From assembly GCF_041379045.1 (NCBI RefSeq), contig NZ_CP166871.1:434001-498000 (forward strand): DNA of 64,000 nucleotides, written 5' to 3'. Within the stretch, counting starts at the first letter, position 1. Each line of letters begins with the position of its first letter. The stretch comes from Thalassotalea ponticola (GTDB taxonomy: Bacteria; Pseudomonadota; Gammaproteobacteria; Enterobacterales; Alteromonadaceae). Shown in pieces: positions 28,022 to 37,416 of this stretch. The notes below the pieces were generated by a model that was not told the origin of the DNA, made no database searches, and worked only from the letters and a program-made list of their open reading frames with translations. A program made the translations under genes and the position numbers.

Positions 28022-29335
28022 GTGAAATCGAGTTATATTGAGCAAAAGTTGGCACAAATACGCTCGCAATACGCAGATCAACCTGAGTATTTGCAAGTCG
28101 TTGAGGAGTTAACTCAATTCAGCCAATTACATCCTTCGTTTGAAACAGCGTTTGAGCAGGATAATATTTATCAGCGGTTAATGACGCCAGACAGGATAAT
28201 CAGTTTTAAAGTTGAGTGGGTTGACGATCACAACCGAGTAAACATTAATCGAGGATGGCGAGTTCAGCACTCAAATCTAATAGGTCCATACAAAGGCGGG
28301 ATCCGTTTTCATCCGAGCGTTAATGAATCAGTGCTGAAATTTTTAGCCCTTGAACAAACCTTTAAAAATGCCTTAACTGGTCTGTCAATTGGCGGTGCTA
28401 AAGGGGGCGCGGACTTTGATCCAAAAGGCAAGTCTCGTGCGGAAGTGATGCGTTTTTGTCAAGCGTTTATGGATGAATTACATCGTCATATCGGACCTAC
28501 GACAGACATACCCGCTGGTGATATAAATGTTGGTAGTCGAGAAATTGGCTTTTTGTTTGGGCGCTATCGGCGTTTGCAGAATCAATTTACCGGTGCACTT
28601 ACCGGTAAAGAAATAGATTTTGGTGGTAGTCATGTGCGTACCGAAGCAACTGGGTTTGGTTGTATATTTTTTATTGAAGAGGTACTGGCAACACACGACA
28701 AAACGCTAGACGGTCAAATAATCGCTATCTCCGGAGCTGGTAATGTCGCCTTACACGCTGCTCAAAAGGCGTCAGCTGAAGGCGCTCGAGTTGTAACTCT
28801 GTCAAATAGCCAAGGCTTTTTGTACTATAAAAATGGGTTGAGTAGGGAGATGATAGACAGTTTGCTCAACCACGCACAGAGTTTATCGCAGTTTGCCGAA
28901 AAAATTGGCGGGCAATGGCACGAAGGGAAAAACCCATGGCGTGTAGCATGCGATATTGCCATTCCTTGTGCGACTCAAAATGAGCTCGATTTAACCGATG
29001 CCAAACAACTTATTGGCAATCGCGTCGGCTACGTCTTTGAAGGCGCCAATATGCCTTGTACAAATCAGGCTATCGACGCATTTCGACAAGCGGGTGTTGT
29101 ATTTGCGCCGGCAAAAGCGGTTAATTCAGGAGGCGTTGCCACGTCGACATTCGAAATGGGACAAAATGCCATATTCTCACCAAAACCGTTTACAGAAATC
29201 GAGCGAGACTTACGCAAAATCATGCACGAAATCCATCATCATTGCAGCGACGGCAATAATCATGATTACCTTATAGGCGCCAACAGTTTTGCATTAAATC
29301 GATTGGTGCGAGCGATGCTTGCCCAAGGTGTGTGA
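28022..29335 (+). CDS. gdhA: NADP-dependent glutamate dehydrogenase
   Basis: 437 residues, like the hexameric NADP-specific enzyme of E. coli (447). Interconverts 2-oxoglutarate plus ammonia and glutamate, usually in the assimilatory direction. The substrate and catalytic regions are WRVQHSNLIGPYKGGIRFHPSV (read as NLIGPYKGGIRFHPSV), LSIGGAKGGADFDPKGKS and DIPAGDINVGSREIGFLFG; the nucleotide-binding loop is ISGAGNVALHAAQKA, and AKAVNSGGVATSTFEMGQNA closes the core. It starts at GTG 28022 with AAGGAG five bases upstream. No regulatory site is recognised in its long upstream region. Confidence 0.95.
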   Translation: MKSSYIEQKLAQIRSQYADQPEYLQVVEELTQFSQLHPSFETAFEQDNIYQRLMTPDRIISFKVEWVDDHNRVNINRGWRVQHSNLIGPYKGGIRFHPSVNESVLKFLALEQTFKNALTGLSIGGAKGGADFDPKGKSRAEVMRFCQAFMDELHRHIGPTTDIPAGDINVGSREIGFLFGRYRRLQNQFTGALTGKEIDFGGSHVRTEATGFGCIFFIEEVLATHDKTLDGQIIAISGAGNVALHAAQKASAEGARVVTLSNSQGFLYYKNGLSREMIDSLLNHAQSLSQFAEKIGGQWHEGKNPWRVACDIAIPCATQNELDLTDAKQLIGNRVGYVFEGANMPCTNQAIDAFRQAGVVFAPAKAVNSGGVATSTFEMGQNAIFSPKPFTEIERDLRKIMHEIHHHCSDGNNHDYLIGANSFALNRLVRAMLAQGV

Positions 29336-29514
29336 TCAGTTGACGCAGTGTAATAAACACTTATTAACGTTGTAGCTGGGGCTGTTACATCAGTGTAAGT
29401 TGTTTTTACTGTTTTTTTAACCAACAAAAACAACAATCTAATACCATGTGGGCTAAGTTGGGCGACAAACCGTTGGTTAATTTCTCTTTGTCACTGATTG
29501 TGATATAAAAATGT

Positions 29515-29540
29515 TACAACACCAACAACAATAACAACAA
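29515..29540 (+). promoter_or_regulatory. CAA-rich leader before the GntP-type permease gene
   Basis: Repeated ACAAC/CAACAA units (ACAACACCAACAACAATAAC and onward) directly precede the ATG at 29551, and no Shine-Dalgarno sequence is visible. Such unstructured CA-rich leaders act as translation enhancers or as sites for GcvB-like small RNAs in other gammaproteobacteria; which applies here is inference. Confidence 0.45.
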
Positions 29541-29550
29541 TATACCTATT

Positions 29551-30873
29551 ATGGATTTCGCTTTAGTAGGCTTAATAGCCTCATTAATATTGCTGATGGT
29601 CCTTGCCTTAAAAGGCATGGATTTACTCATCGCTGCTCCTATTTGTGCTCTTGTCGTTGCTCTGAGTAATGGTTTACCGATTTTTGCAACTCAGGAGCAA
29701 GGTGACATCGCCAATTACTCGGATAGCTATCTCGGTGGTTTTAGCCAATTTTTAAAGGTTTGGTTTTTAGTGTTTCTCACCGGAGCGCTGTACGGCAAGC
29801 TGATGGAGTATTCCGGCGGCGCAAAAAGTATCGCCCATTGGATTATTGAGCATGTGGGCATGAAGCGGGCCGTAACCGCAGTTGTGCTGGCGACGGGTAT
29901 TTTAACTTATGGTGGGGTAAGTGCCTTTATTGCCGCATTTGCGGTTTACCCGTTAGCGGCCAGTTTATTTAAACAGGCTGACTTACCACATCGCTTTATT
30001 CCCGCCGCATTGGCTTTGGGTTCTGTCACGTTTACCATGACCAGCGCCGGTTCGATGGAAATTCAAAATTGGTTGCCAGCACCGTATTTAGGTACAACGC
30101 CATACGCTGCCTGGCAAGTGAGTTTATTTACCGCGTTGGCCATGGCTGCCATTGGTATTTATTGGCTAAATCGGATGATACACACGGCTTATCAACAAGG
30201 CGAGCGATTCATCCTTCCACAAGCGTCAATCATTGCCAGTGTAGAGGCTGAACAACAGCAAAACGTCAATCCGTTAACAGCGGTATTGTCACTATTAGCC
30301 GTATTTATCACCGCTTTTTTATTTCATCAAGATTACAGTAATAATGCGTTGGTGATCGCCCTCGTCGCCGGTTGTGTGGTTTTAGTGGTGGGGTATTGGC
30401 GACAACTTAGCCAACATTTTACCAAAGTTGGTTCCGAGGGGGCATTAGGCGCCTTGATAGCTGGAGCCAACACCTCAGCGGTGGTTGGTTTTGGCAGTGT
30501 TGTAAAAGCCACTCCTGCGTTTGCGTTTGCCGTTGACGCGGTAACCGCTATACCCGGTTCCCCCTTGGTGTCAGCGGCAATCGCGGTCACGGTTATCGCA
30601 GGCATTACCGGCTCGGCATCGGGAGGGCAAACCATCGCCTTACCGATACTCGGACCGATATATTTGGACGCGGGAGCCAATCCAGAACATTTACATAGAA
30701 CGATCTCATTGTCATCGGGGGTGCTAGACAGTCTTCCCCATAATGGCTATGTGGTGACCTTAATTAGGGCAATCTGCGGTGAAAGTCACCAATCAGCGTA
30801 TTTGGCACTTGCCAAAATGACGATGGTGGTACCGGGTATTTGCACCGTATTAGCTTTGTATTTTTTAGCTTAA
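29551..30873 (+). CDS. GntP-family permease
   Basis: 440-residue inner-membrane transporter with about 11-13 hydrophobic segments, from DFALVGLIASLILLMVLALKG onward (read as LVGLIASLILLMVLAL). It matches the GntP family of organic-acid/H+ symporters: FLTGALYGKLMEYSGGAKSIAHWI, the conserved ILTYGGVSAFIAAFAVYP, ITGSASGGQTIALPILGP and DSLPHNGYVVTLI. Family substrates include gluconate, other sugar acids and short hydroxy acids, so the substrate is open. It follows gdhA by 215 bases without a clear terminator between, but the shared direction is weak evidence for a joint role. No sugar-acid enzyme gene is adjacent. Confidence 0.85.
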   Translation: MDFALVGLIASLILLMVLALKGMDLLIAAPICALVVALSNGLPIFATQEQGDIANYSDSYLGGFSQFLKVWFLVFLTGALYGKLMEYSGGAKSIAHWIIEHVGMKRAVTAVVLATGILTYGGVSAFIAAFAVYPLAASLFKQADLPHRFIPAALALGSVTFTMTSAGSMEIQNWLPAPYLGTTPYAAWQVSLFTALAMAAIGIYWLNRMIHTAYQQGERFILPQASIIASVEAEQQQNVNPLTAVLSLLAVFITAFLFHQDYSNNALVIALVAGCVVLVVGYWRQLSQHFTKVGSEGALGALIAGANTSAVVGFGSVVKATPAFAFAVDAVTAIPGSPLVSAAIAVTVIAGITGSASGGQTIALPILGPIYLDAGANPEHLHRTISLSSGVLDSLPHNGYVVTLIRAICGESHQSAYLALAKMTMVVPGICTVLALYFLA

Positions 30874-30955
30874 AAAAATTAGTAGAACAATACTGTTCGG
30901 TCTACACTTAGAATATAAAAAGTAAAGAAAAACAATAAATAAAGTAGAGGGCGGT

Positions 30956-31687
30956 ATGAGATTAATACTTTTACTAATGGTTTTGTTAGTGGCGAGCACA
31001 GGGGCTAATGGGCAACAAAGCGAACCGCAAGAAGAACCCAAACTGTGGTCCGGTACCGTAGATTTTGGTTACACTAACCTCACCGGTAATACAGAAGAAT
31101 CGACCATGGCTGGACGGGTTGCTGTCAGCCGAGAAAACAAACCGTGGAAGTGGGACATCACTGGCGAGTCTCTGTTTTCAGAAAATGGCAACACCCGAAC
31201 AGCGGAAAAATACGCCGCACTAAGCCGCCTGGCCTATAACTTCACCGAAAAAAATTATGTTTTTGGCCGAGCGACCTATGAAACCGATAAGTTCAGCGGA
31301 TTTGATTATCAAGCAACCGCAATTGCCGGCTTTGGCTGGAATCTTTACGATGAAGAAACTTTTCAGTGGGATATCGAACTCGGTGCCGGCTACCGTAAAT
31401 CTAAAGTAGACGATCCGCTGACCGGGGATGATCAAAACGAACCCATCGTTACCGCATCAACGCTTATTGACTACCAATTTTCTCAAACAACGACATTTCA
31501 TCAGTATTTGAGTTTGGAAAAAGGCAGTGATACCGATATTGTCTATTCGCGCAGCGAATTGCGGGTGCAAGCCATCGAAAATTTAGCGTTTAAGTTTAGC
31601 TACAACATTAAACACACCTCTGATGTGCCGGTAGGTAGTGAAAATACCGATACAGAAACCATTGTCAGCTTGAGTTATGCGTTTTAA
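30956..31687 (+). CDS. DUF481 outer-membrane protein (YdiY type)
   Basis: 243 residues with a signal peptide (RLILLLMVLLVASTGANG, cleavage near QQSEP) and a beta-rich mature part ending in LSYAF, a C-terminal phenylalanine typical of outer-membrane barrels. The opening LWSGTVDFGYTNLTGNTEES is the hallmark of DUF481 (salt-induced outer-membrane protein/YdiY), followed by regular amphipathic strands (NYVFGRATYETDKFSGFDYQ, GFGWNLYD, GAGYRKSKVDD). Function is unknown. AGAGGGCGG just upstream gives good translation. It stands between the permease and the EVE-domain gene; there is no sign of a shared operon function. Confidence 0.85.
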   Translation: MRLILLLMVLLVASTGANGQQSEPQEEPKLWSGTVDFGYTNLTGNTEESTMAGRVAVSRENKPWKWDITGESLFSENGNTRTAEKYAALSRLAYNFTEKNYVFGRATYETDKFSGFDYQATAIAGFGWNLYDEETFQWDIELGAGYRKSKVDDPLTGDDQNEPIVTASTLIDYQFSQTTTFHQYLSLEKGSDTDIVYSRSELRVQAIENLAFKFSYNIKHTSDVPVGSENTDTETIVSLSYAF

Positions 31688-31725
31688 ACTTTGCCGCTAA
31701 TAATGCGAGTAAAGCGAGTGCGACA

Positions 31726-32196
31726 ATGCAAAACTGGTTATTTAAAAGCGAGCCGAGTGAATTTTCAATTGACGATCTAAAGCAGCGAGGCCAACGCGGC
31801 GAGCTCTGGGATGGTGTGCGCAACTATCAGGCGCGCAATTTTATGCGCGATAAGATGTCCGTTGGTGACAATGTGTTGTTCTACCACTCAAGTTGCAAGC
31901 ACGTGGGGGTAGCCGGTGTCGCTAAAGTGATTGAAACCGAGCTGATTGATCCTGCACAGTTTGACGAAAACAGTAAGTACTTTGACCCAAAAGCCAGTCA
32001 CGACAAGCCCCGATGGTTTTGTGTTCGCATCGCTTTTGTCAGTAAGTTTGCCAACTTGGTTAGTTTACAGCGCCTAAAGGCAGAAGCGAGCTTACGCGAC
32101 ATCGACTTGCTTAAACGCGGTAATCGCTTATCGATACTACCCGTTAGCGATACTCACTGGCAGATAATTGAATCATTGTCTCAGCGCGAGCGATAA
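31726..32196 (+). CDS. EVE-domain protein
   Basis: 156-residue single EVE domain (PUA-like fold) as in human THYN1 and many bacterial homologues. Begins NWLFKSEPSEFSIDDLKQRG, then LWDGVRNYQARNFMRDKMSVGD, VLFYHSSCKHVGVAGVAKV and HDKPRWFCVRIAFVSKF, all characteristic (each seen here in one continuous frame). EVE domains recognise modified bases such as 5-methylcytosine or modified RNA bases and are often partners of restriction or tRNA-modification enzymes; here there is none nearby, so this is the housekeeping stand-alone form. Convergent with the hybrid kinase gene, 13 bases apart. Confidence 0.92.
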   Translation: MQNWLFKSEPSEFSIDDLKQRGQRGELWDGVRNYQARNFMRDKMSVGDNVLFYHSSCKHVGVAGVAKVIETELIDPAQFDENSKYFDPKASHDKPRWFCVRIAFVSKFANLVSLQRLKAEASLRDIDLLKRGNRLSILPVSDTHWQIIESLSQRER

Positions 32197-32209
32197 TCAC
32201 TGTACTGGT

Positions 32210-35200
32210 TTAAGGCGTTGCTGAGCCTTGTTGGGCAATCAAACTCAGCGCCTGATCATAATCGTAGTTTTCAACCGCTGTGGTTAATTTTTTAAGCCAC
32301 GCCGCATCGCTTCGCTGTTCAAACTTATCGTATTGCGACTGCAAAAAGTCACCCGCTTGACTGTCATAATCCGCTAACATCTGGGTCAATTCGGCTAACA
32401 TCTGTTGCCATTGCGCATCGCTGATTGCGCGCTTCGATGATGACTCTTTCGAGGGCTCGTCTATTGCGGCAATCTCTGTCAATACATCACGTAGCGCTTG
32501 TCGCAATGCATCGATATTTAATTGACTGCAGTCATCGCACGTACTAGCGAATCGTTCGAGTTGTTCAGCCTGCTGCTGCAATTGATGGGCGCCAATATTA
32601 CCCGCTAACCCCTTTAACGTGTGCAGTAAACGTTGTACTTCGGTTAAATTGTTATCATCGATTAGCTGTTGCAACTGATGGTCGGTGTGTTGCTGATTTT
32701 GATGAAATTTAACTAGCAGTTTGTGATATAGGGTCGCATCGTTTAGGGTTCGATTTAAACCGTCTTGTCGGTCAATAAAACGCCAATCTTGCGGAAGTTC
32801 TAGCTCGCTGTGCAAGCGAGGCTGCTCTATAGAGGGGCGGTCGCTATCGACCGAGATCCACTTGGCCATGGTGTTAAATAAGTTATTGACGTTAATGGGT
32901 TTGGGGATGTGGTCGTTCATACCCGCTTGGATTGCTTTTTCACGATCACCGGCCATGGCATTGGCGGTCATAGCCAAAATGGGTAGTTGCTTAAATTTGT
33001 GTTGTTGACGCAATATTTTGGTCGCGGTATAGCCATCCATAATCGGCATCTGACAATCCATCAATACCCCGTCAAAGGGCTCTTTTTGGATGCGCTCAAT
33101 GGCCTCCTGACCATTGCTTGCAATACAACACTCAATGCCGTTATTGGTTAGCAGCCCGACAATGAGTTCTTGGTTTATGTCATTGTCTTCAACCGCTAAA
33201 ATACGCGCCCCTTGTAACGCTTTGATGCTCTCTTTGTTGATTTCTCTGCGAGAGTTGTGATGCCGCTTTTTAATTGTCGATCCCATGACGTCATTTATTG
33301 CATCGTTTAGGCTCGAAGCGGTTACCGGTTTGGTTAATATCGCCGCTATTTTTACCTCGTCGGTGTGCAAATCAAGCTCTTCACGACCGTAGGCAGTAAT
33401 CATAAAAATCACTGGTTGCTGGGCTAGTGCTAACGAATGTTGAATCTTGTGAGTGGTCTCAATACCATCCATTTGTGGCATTTGCCAGTCAATGATAACC
33501 AGCTGATACGGTGTCGTTTTATCCGCTTGTTGAATCATTGTTAACGCGGTCAGTGCGTTATCCACGGTATCTACCAGATAGCCCAAGCTGGTTAACATAT
33601 TGGCAAAAATAACACGCGCATGAGGGTTGTCATCGATAACAAGAATTTTGTCGATGTGCTGATGTCTGGTCGGTTTTGGTTGGTTATCGGTTTTTTGTCG
33701 TTTTAAAGTGATCGAAAAACTGAAGGTACTGCCTTGATCTGGTTCGCTTTTTAGGCTTATTTCACCGCCCATCAGCCTCACTAATTTTTGCGAAATAACC
33801 AAGCCCAAACCGGTACCACCGTGTTTACGTGTCGTTGAGGCATCGGCTTGGGTAAATGGTTGGAACAATTTTTTTTGCTGCTTGCGGCTTATACCAATGC
33901 CGGAGTCAATAACGCTAAACTCAATTCCGGCGTAATCTTGGTTGGTGAACTGGCGGCGAATTCTAATGATTACGTCACCTTTATCGGTAAATTTGACCGC
34001 GTTGCTGGCGAGGTTGATCAATACTTGGGTTAACCTAAGCGGATCGCCGATTAATCGCATGGGCAAATTGGGTTCAATATCAAATAACAGTTCCAATTTT
34101 TTTTCTTCAGCCTTAATGCTGATAAAGTTGGCCACGTTATCAAGGATATCGGCGAGATTGAAATCGGTTTCTTCAACATCCAATTTTCCGGCTTCAATTT
34201 TTGAAAAATCTAAGATGTCGTTGATAATACCCAACAGCGACTCAGCACTGCGATGCACCCGATCGATATAATTGCGCTGCTGTTTGTTTAGATCGGTTTC
34301 TAAGGCTAAGTGTGACATACCAATGATGGCATTCATCGGGGTGCGAATTTCGTGAGACATATTGGCGAGGAAATCAGACTTGGCCTGGTTGGCTTCTTCA
34401 GCCAGTTGCTGTGCTTTTAAATAATCCAATTCCAGCTGTTTGCGCTCTGTAATATCAATGTGTACACCGGAAACGCGAGTGGCACGACCATTGTTGTCGG
34501 TCTCTGTTATACGGCCAACGTCTAATATCCATTTGCAATTATCAGGATCTGTTCCCAATCTCAATTCTTCTTTAAACTCGGTTCGCTGTCCGCGCAAGTA
34601 CTCGGTCATTCGCTGCTCGGCAAACTCCTTGTCTTCAGGGTGAATGTACTTTCCCCAAGCGTTGGCACTGTCGTACAGGGTAAACCAATCTTTTTCTTCT
34701 TCGATAAAGTCACTGTTGTGTCCCAAACCTAGCATATTGGCACTAATCTTGTTGATTTTGATAATGCTTTTATCGGGGAAAAACTCCCATAGACCGATAC
34801 GCGCCCCATAGGTTGCTGCATCGAGTCGTTCTTCGCTTTGTTTGAGCTTGAGCTCTTGTTCATGCCGCTCGGTAATGTCGCGCATAATACCAATAAATAC
34901 GGTTTTTCCTTCTAATTCACTCTCCTTAATCGACAACTCCATTGGAAATACATCGCCACTTTTGCGTCGAGCCAATACTTCGCCACCTTGTTCAACCACC
35001 CACGGGCGCTGTTTGTTGTCAAAATGCTGGGCTCGTTGCTCATCAATGTTTTGCTGCTGTTGCGGTTGAATAAGACTGATGTTTTGACCAATAACCTGCT
35101 CTCTGGTGTAACCAAAAATGCGCTGCGCGGCAGTTGAAAACTCTTGAATACGACCTTGTTTATCCACCACAACAACGCCTTCGGCGACGCTGTCGAGGAT

Positions 35201-37294
35201 GCTGCGATAACGACTCTCACTCTTTAACAACTCAGTTTTTAGCGACTCTTGTTCAGTGATATCAATCATCACTCCGTCAAAATACTTACTCTGACTTACG
35301 GTATCGATTAAGGCACCGGCTTTAAGCTGAACGGTGCGGATGTGCTGATGTTTGTCGGTAATTTTTAAGGTAGTAGCAAACGGTTTTAGGTCTTTAAACG
35401 ACTTAGATATCAGCGCTTCGAGCGAGGCTTTGTCATCACTGTGGACGAAATCTCGAAAGTTTAAATCGGCATCTTTACCGACAAATTTCGCCGGCGGATG
35501 ACCTGTGAGCTCGACGATTTTGGGGCTGACGAAAACCAGTTCGCTTCGGCTGTAAAAATCACTGCCAAAATAAAAGCGAAACACAACGCCTGGTATATTG
35601 CTCACCATAGAGCGAAATTGCTGTTCATTTTGAGTCAGTTTGGCCAAGGCTTTTTCACGTTGGGTCACATCAACTAACGACACTCTAACCTCTCGGCCTT
35701 GTTTAGCTGGAACGGCAGAGACAGAGACCTTGATGGTCTGCGATTTGGCATTGGCTAAATCAATGACGACGTCCTGTTGGCTGAGCCCATCGCGGGCGGA
35801 ATCAAGCAAAGCCATGCCGTTGTGTTTACTATCGTTTGCAGGCAGTAATTGTTGCCAAGTTAATTGGCTGATTTGTTCAGTACTATAGCCTGTGAGTTGG
35901 GCAAATACTTTATTGTGTTTGGCAATAGAGCCATCGTGTTTTAACGTGGCATAGGCAACGGGTGAGTTTTGATATAAATCCCACAAGCGGGCTTCTCTAT
36001 CTGACAGCTCTTTGGTGCGCATAGCAACGCGCTTTTCAAGTTCACTATTGGTTTGTAGTAGTCGGTTATTCATGCGCCTGACAATATTCAAAGCAATGTT
36101 AGCCAACAACACCGTAAGCACGATGATACTGGCTAAGACGGCTAGAATGGTGTAGCGCAATTGCAAATAGCCCTGTTGTACTTCTTGCAGACTGATCTCA
36201 CTAACCAAGCCAAGCTGTAGATCGCTGTTGTAACGCCATGCGCCGAGTACTTTTACCCCCCGATAATCTCGGTAGCCTTTGGCATTAAGCCCCTCCGTGC
36301 CTTTGAGAACGGCTTCTGCACTGAAGGTCAAAGGCCATTGGCTCTGTTGTTGAGCGTTGGGCAACGATGCCGAATCTAATTGCTGTTCAGGGTCGGCGCT
36401 TTTGATATTTAAAATACTCGATTGACCACTTGCTAACAAACCGATATCCGTGAGCTGCGATTCAAACCGACTCGGCGATGCGATGATACCTTGCTGGTTG
36501 ACTAAATAGGTTTCTCCGGTGCTTCCCACCCGACCGCTGGTAACCAATTTAAACAGTTCTAGAAACGGATCAATGCGAAATGCGATAACGGCGATTACTC
36601 GGTTGTTTTTATCTCGCACTGGCCCGACGAAAAACAGCGTCGTATTGTGCGCACCGAGCCCTTTTTGCACTAAGTGCAGTGACGTTTGGCTGCGCACCGG
36701 TCCTATCATCAGAGTCTTGCCGGCAAACGCCTGTTGCAGTGATGCTCTGTGCTGTGTGGCTAAAAAGCTGGTGGTATTGAGGTTGTCATCAGTTAACGAC
36801 GCATATTCCATGTCATCGTTACCGACAATAAAAAAGTCGAGTCGCTGTGGGTCGGTAGGTAAAGCGTGAAATCGCTGTCTGAGTTCTTCAATATACGTGT
36901 TGGTACTAGAACTCGTCTCGTTGGCCTGTTTTGCTTTAGCCAGTAACGCTGCGACCAGCTCGACTGTTTTATCCCTTTGTGAAAACAGTTGCAGTGAGCT
37001 GACTTGGTTTTGATACCAAGCGTCTAACGATGAATCAGTCGTTTGGATGACCGTTGATAACGAAGTTGCCGCTTGCTGTTGCATTTGTTCGCGCAGCATA
37101 TGCAAGCCGTAATTAATGATCACCGAGATAATAATCAGAAATATCATCAGTGCACCAGCAATTAACTGTCGCGATTGAGTATCGGCGAGAAATCGCGGTG
37201 GATCTTGTTGTGTTTGCTGGTGAACCTTTAACACCACAAAGATAAGCAGTGCAACGAGTAAAACCACCGCCGCCAAAATTGACTCGTTATCCAT
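32210..37294 (-). CDS. Hybrid sensor histidine kinase, Cache-PASx4-HisKA-HATPase-REC-REC-HPt
   Basis: 1694-residue three-step phosphorelay kinase. Membrane helices at about 5-24, 45-68 and 380-404; the periplasmic part 70-378 looks like a Cache sensor domain (TGETYLVNQQGIIASPSR). Four PAS domains follow (about 435-545, 553-680, 690-810, 815-955), then HisKA with His981 in FLANMSHEIRTPMNA, HATPase (about 1085-1200; DSGIGISRKQQKKLFQPF, GGTGLGLVISQKL), receiver 1 with Asp1269 (IIDWQMPQMDG), receiver 2 with Asp1413 (LMDCQMPIMDG), and HPt with His1558 (LLHTLKGLAGNIG). About 80 further residues form a helical tail. No response regulator gene is adjacent, so its output is an orphan partner elsewhere. 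Ligand unknown. Confidence 0.93.
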   Translation of the reverse strand: MDNESILAAVVLLVALLIFVVLKVHQQTQQDPPRFLADTQSRQLIAGALMIFLIIISVIINYGLHMLREQMQQQAATSLSTVIQTTDSSLDAWYQNQVSSLQLFSQRDKTVELVAALLAKAKQANETSSSTNTYIEELRQRFHALPTDPQRLDFFIVGNDDMEYASLTDDNLNTTSFLATQHRASLQQAFAGKTLMIGPVRSQTSLHLVQKGLGAHNTTLFFVGPVRDKNNRVIAVIAFRIDPFLELFKLVTSGRVGSTGETYLVNQQGIIASPSRFESQLTDIGLLASGQSSILNIKSADPEQQLDSASLPNAQQQSQWPLTFSAEAVLKGTEGLNAKGYRDYRGVKVLGAWRYNSDLQLGLVSEISLQEVQQGYLQLRYTILAVLASIIVLTVLLANIALNIVRRMNNRLLQTNSELEKRVAMRTKELSDREARLWDLYQNSPVAYATLKHDGSIAKHNKVFAQLTGYSTEQISQLTWQQLLPANDSKHNGMALLDSARDGLSQQDVVIDLANAKSQTIKVSVSAVPAKQGREVRVSLVDVTQREKALAKLTQNEQQFRSMVSNIPGVVFRFYFGSDFYSRSELVFVSPKIVELTGHPPAKFVGKDADLNFRDFVHSDDKASLEALISKSFKDLKPFATTLKITDKHQHIRTVQLKAGALIDTVSQSKYFDGVMIDITEQESLKTELLKSESRYRSILDSVAEGVVVVDKQGRIQEFSTAAQRIFGYTREQVIGQNISLIQPQQQQNIDEQRAQHFDNKQRPWVVEQGGEVLARRKSGDVFPMELSIKESELEGKTVFIGIMRDITERHEQELKLKQSEERLDAATYGARIGLWEFFPDKSIIKINKISANMLGLGHNSDFIEEEKDWFTLYDSANAWGKYIHPEDKEFAEQRMTEYLRGQRTEFKEELRLGTDPDNCKWILDVGRITETDNNGRATRVSGVHIDITERKQLELDYLKAQQLAEEANQAKSDFLANMSHEIRTPMNAIIGMSHLALETDLNKQQRNYIDRVHRSAESLLGIINDILDFSKIEAGKLDVEETDFNLADILDNVANFISIKAEEKKLELLFDIEPNLPMRLIGDPLRLTQVLINLASNAVKFTDKGDVIIRIRRQFTNQDYAGIEFSVIDSGIGISRKQQKKLFQPFTQADASTTRKHGGTGLGLVISQKLVRLMGGEISLKSEPDQGSTFSFSITLKRQKTDNQPKPTRHQHIDKILVIDDNPHARVIFANMLTSLGYLVDTVDNALTALTMIQQADKTTPYQLVIIDWQMPQMDGIETTHKIQHSLALAQQPVIFMITAYGREELDLHTDEVKIAAILTKPVTASSLNDAINDVMGSTIKKRHHNSRREINKESIKALQGARILAVEDNDINQELIVGLLTNNGIECCIASNGQEAIERIQKEPFDGVLMDCQMPIMDGYTATKILRQQHKFKQLPILAMTANAMAGDREKAIQAGMNDHIPKPINVNNLFNTMAKWISVDSDRPSIEQPRLHSELELPQDWRFIDRQDGLNRTLNDATLYHKLLVKFHQNQQHTDHQLQQLIDDNNLTEVQRLLHTLKGLAGNIGAHQLQQQAEQLERFASTCDDCSQLNIDALRQALRDVLTEIAAIDEPSKESSSKRAISDAQWQQMLAELTQMLADYDSQAGDFLQSQYDKFEQRSDAAWLKKLTTAVENYDYDQALSLIAQQGSATP

Positions 37295-37370
37295 ACGTTA
37301 AGGTGCTAACTATAAATAGAATTTACTTAAGCATAGCAGGGTGTTATTGATTTGTTGCAGAATTGGAGCG

Positions 37371-37399
37371 GGTAAAAAGCGAGACCTAAGCCTCGCTTT
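37371..37399 (-). terminator. Intrinsic terminator after pgi
   Basis: Minus strand AAAGCGAG, loop of eight, CTCGCTTTTTACC. Eight-pair stem with T-run between pgi and the hybrid kinase gene. Confidence 0.88.
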
Positions 37400-37416
37400 A
37401 TCACGGCGTAAACGCG

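Noticed and set aside
31726..32196. EVE-domain gene as part of a modification-dependent defence system
   Set aside because: It is the stand-alone form; no nuclease, methyltransferase or McrB-like gene lies nearby.
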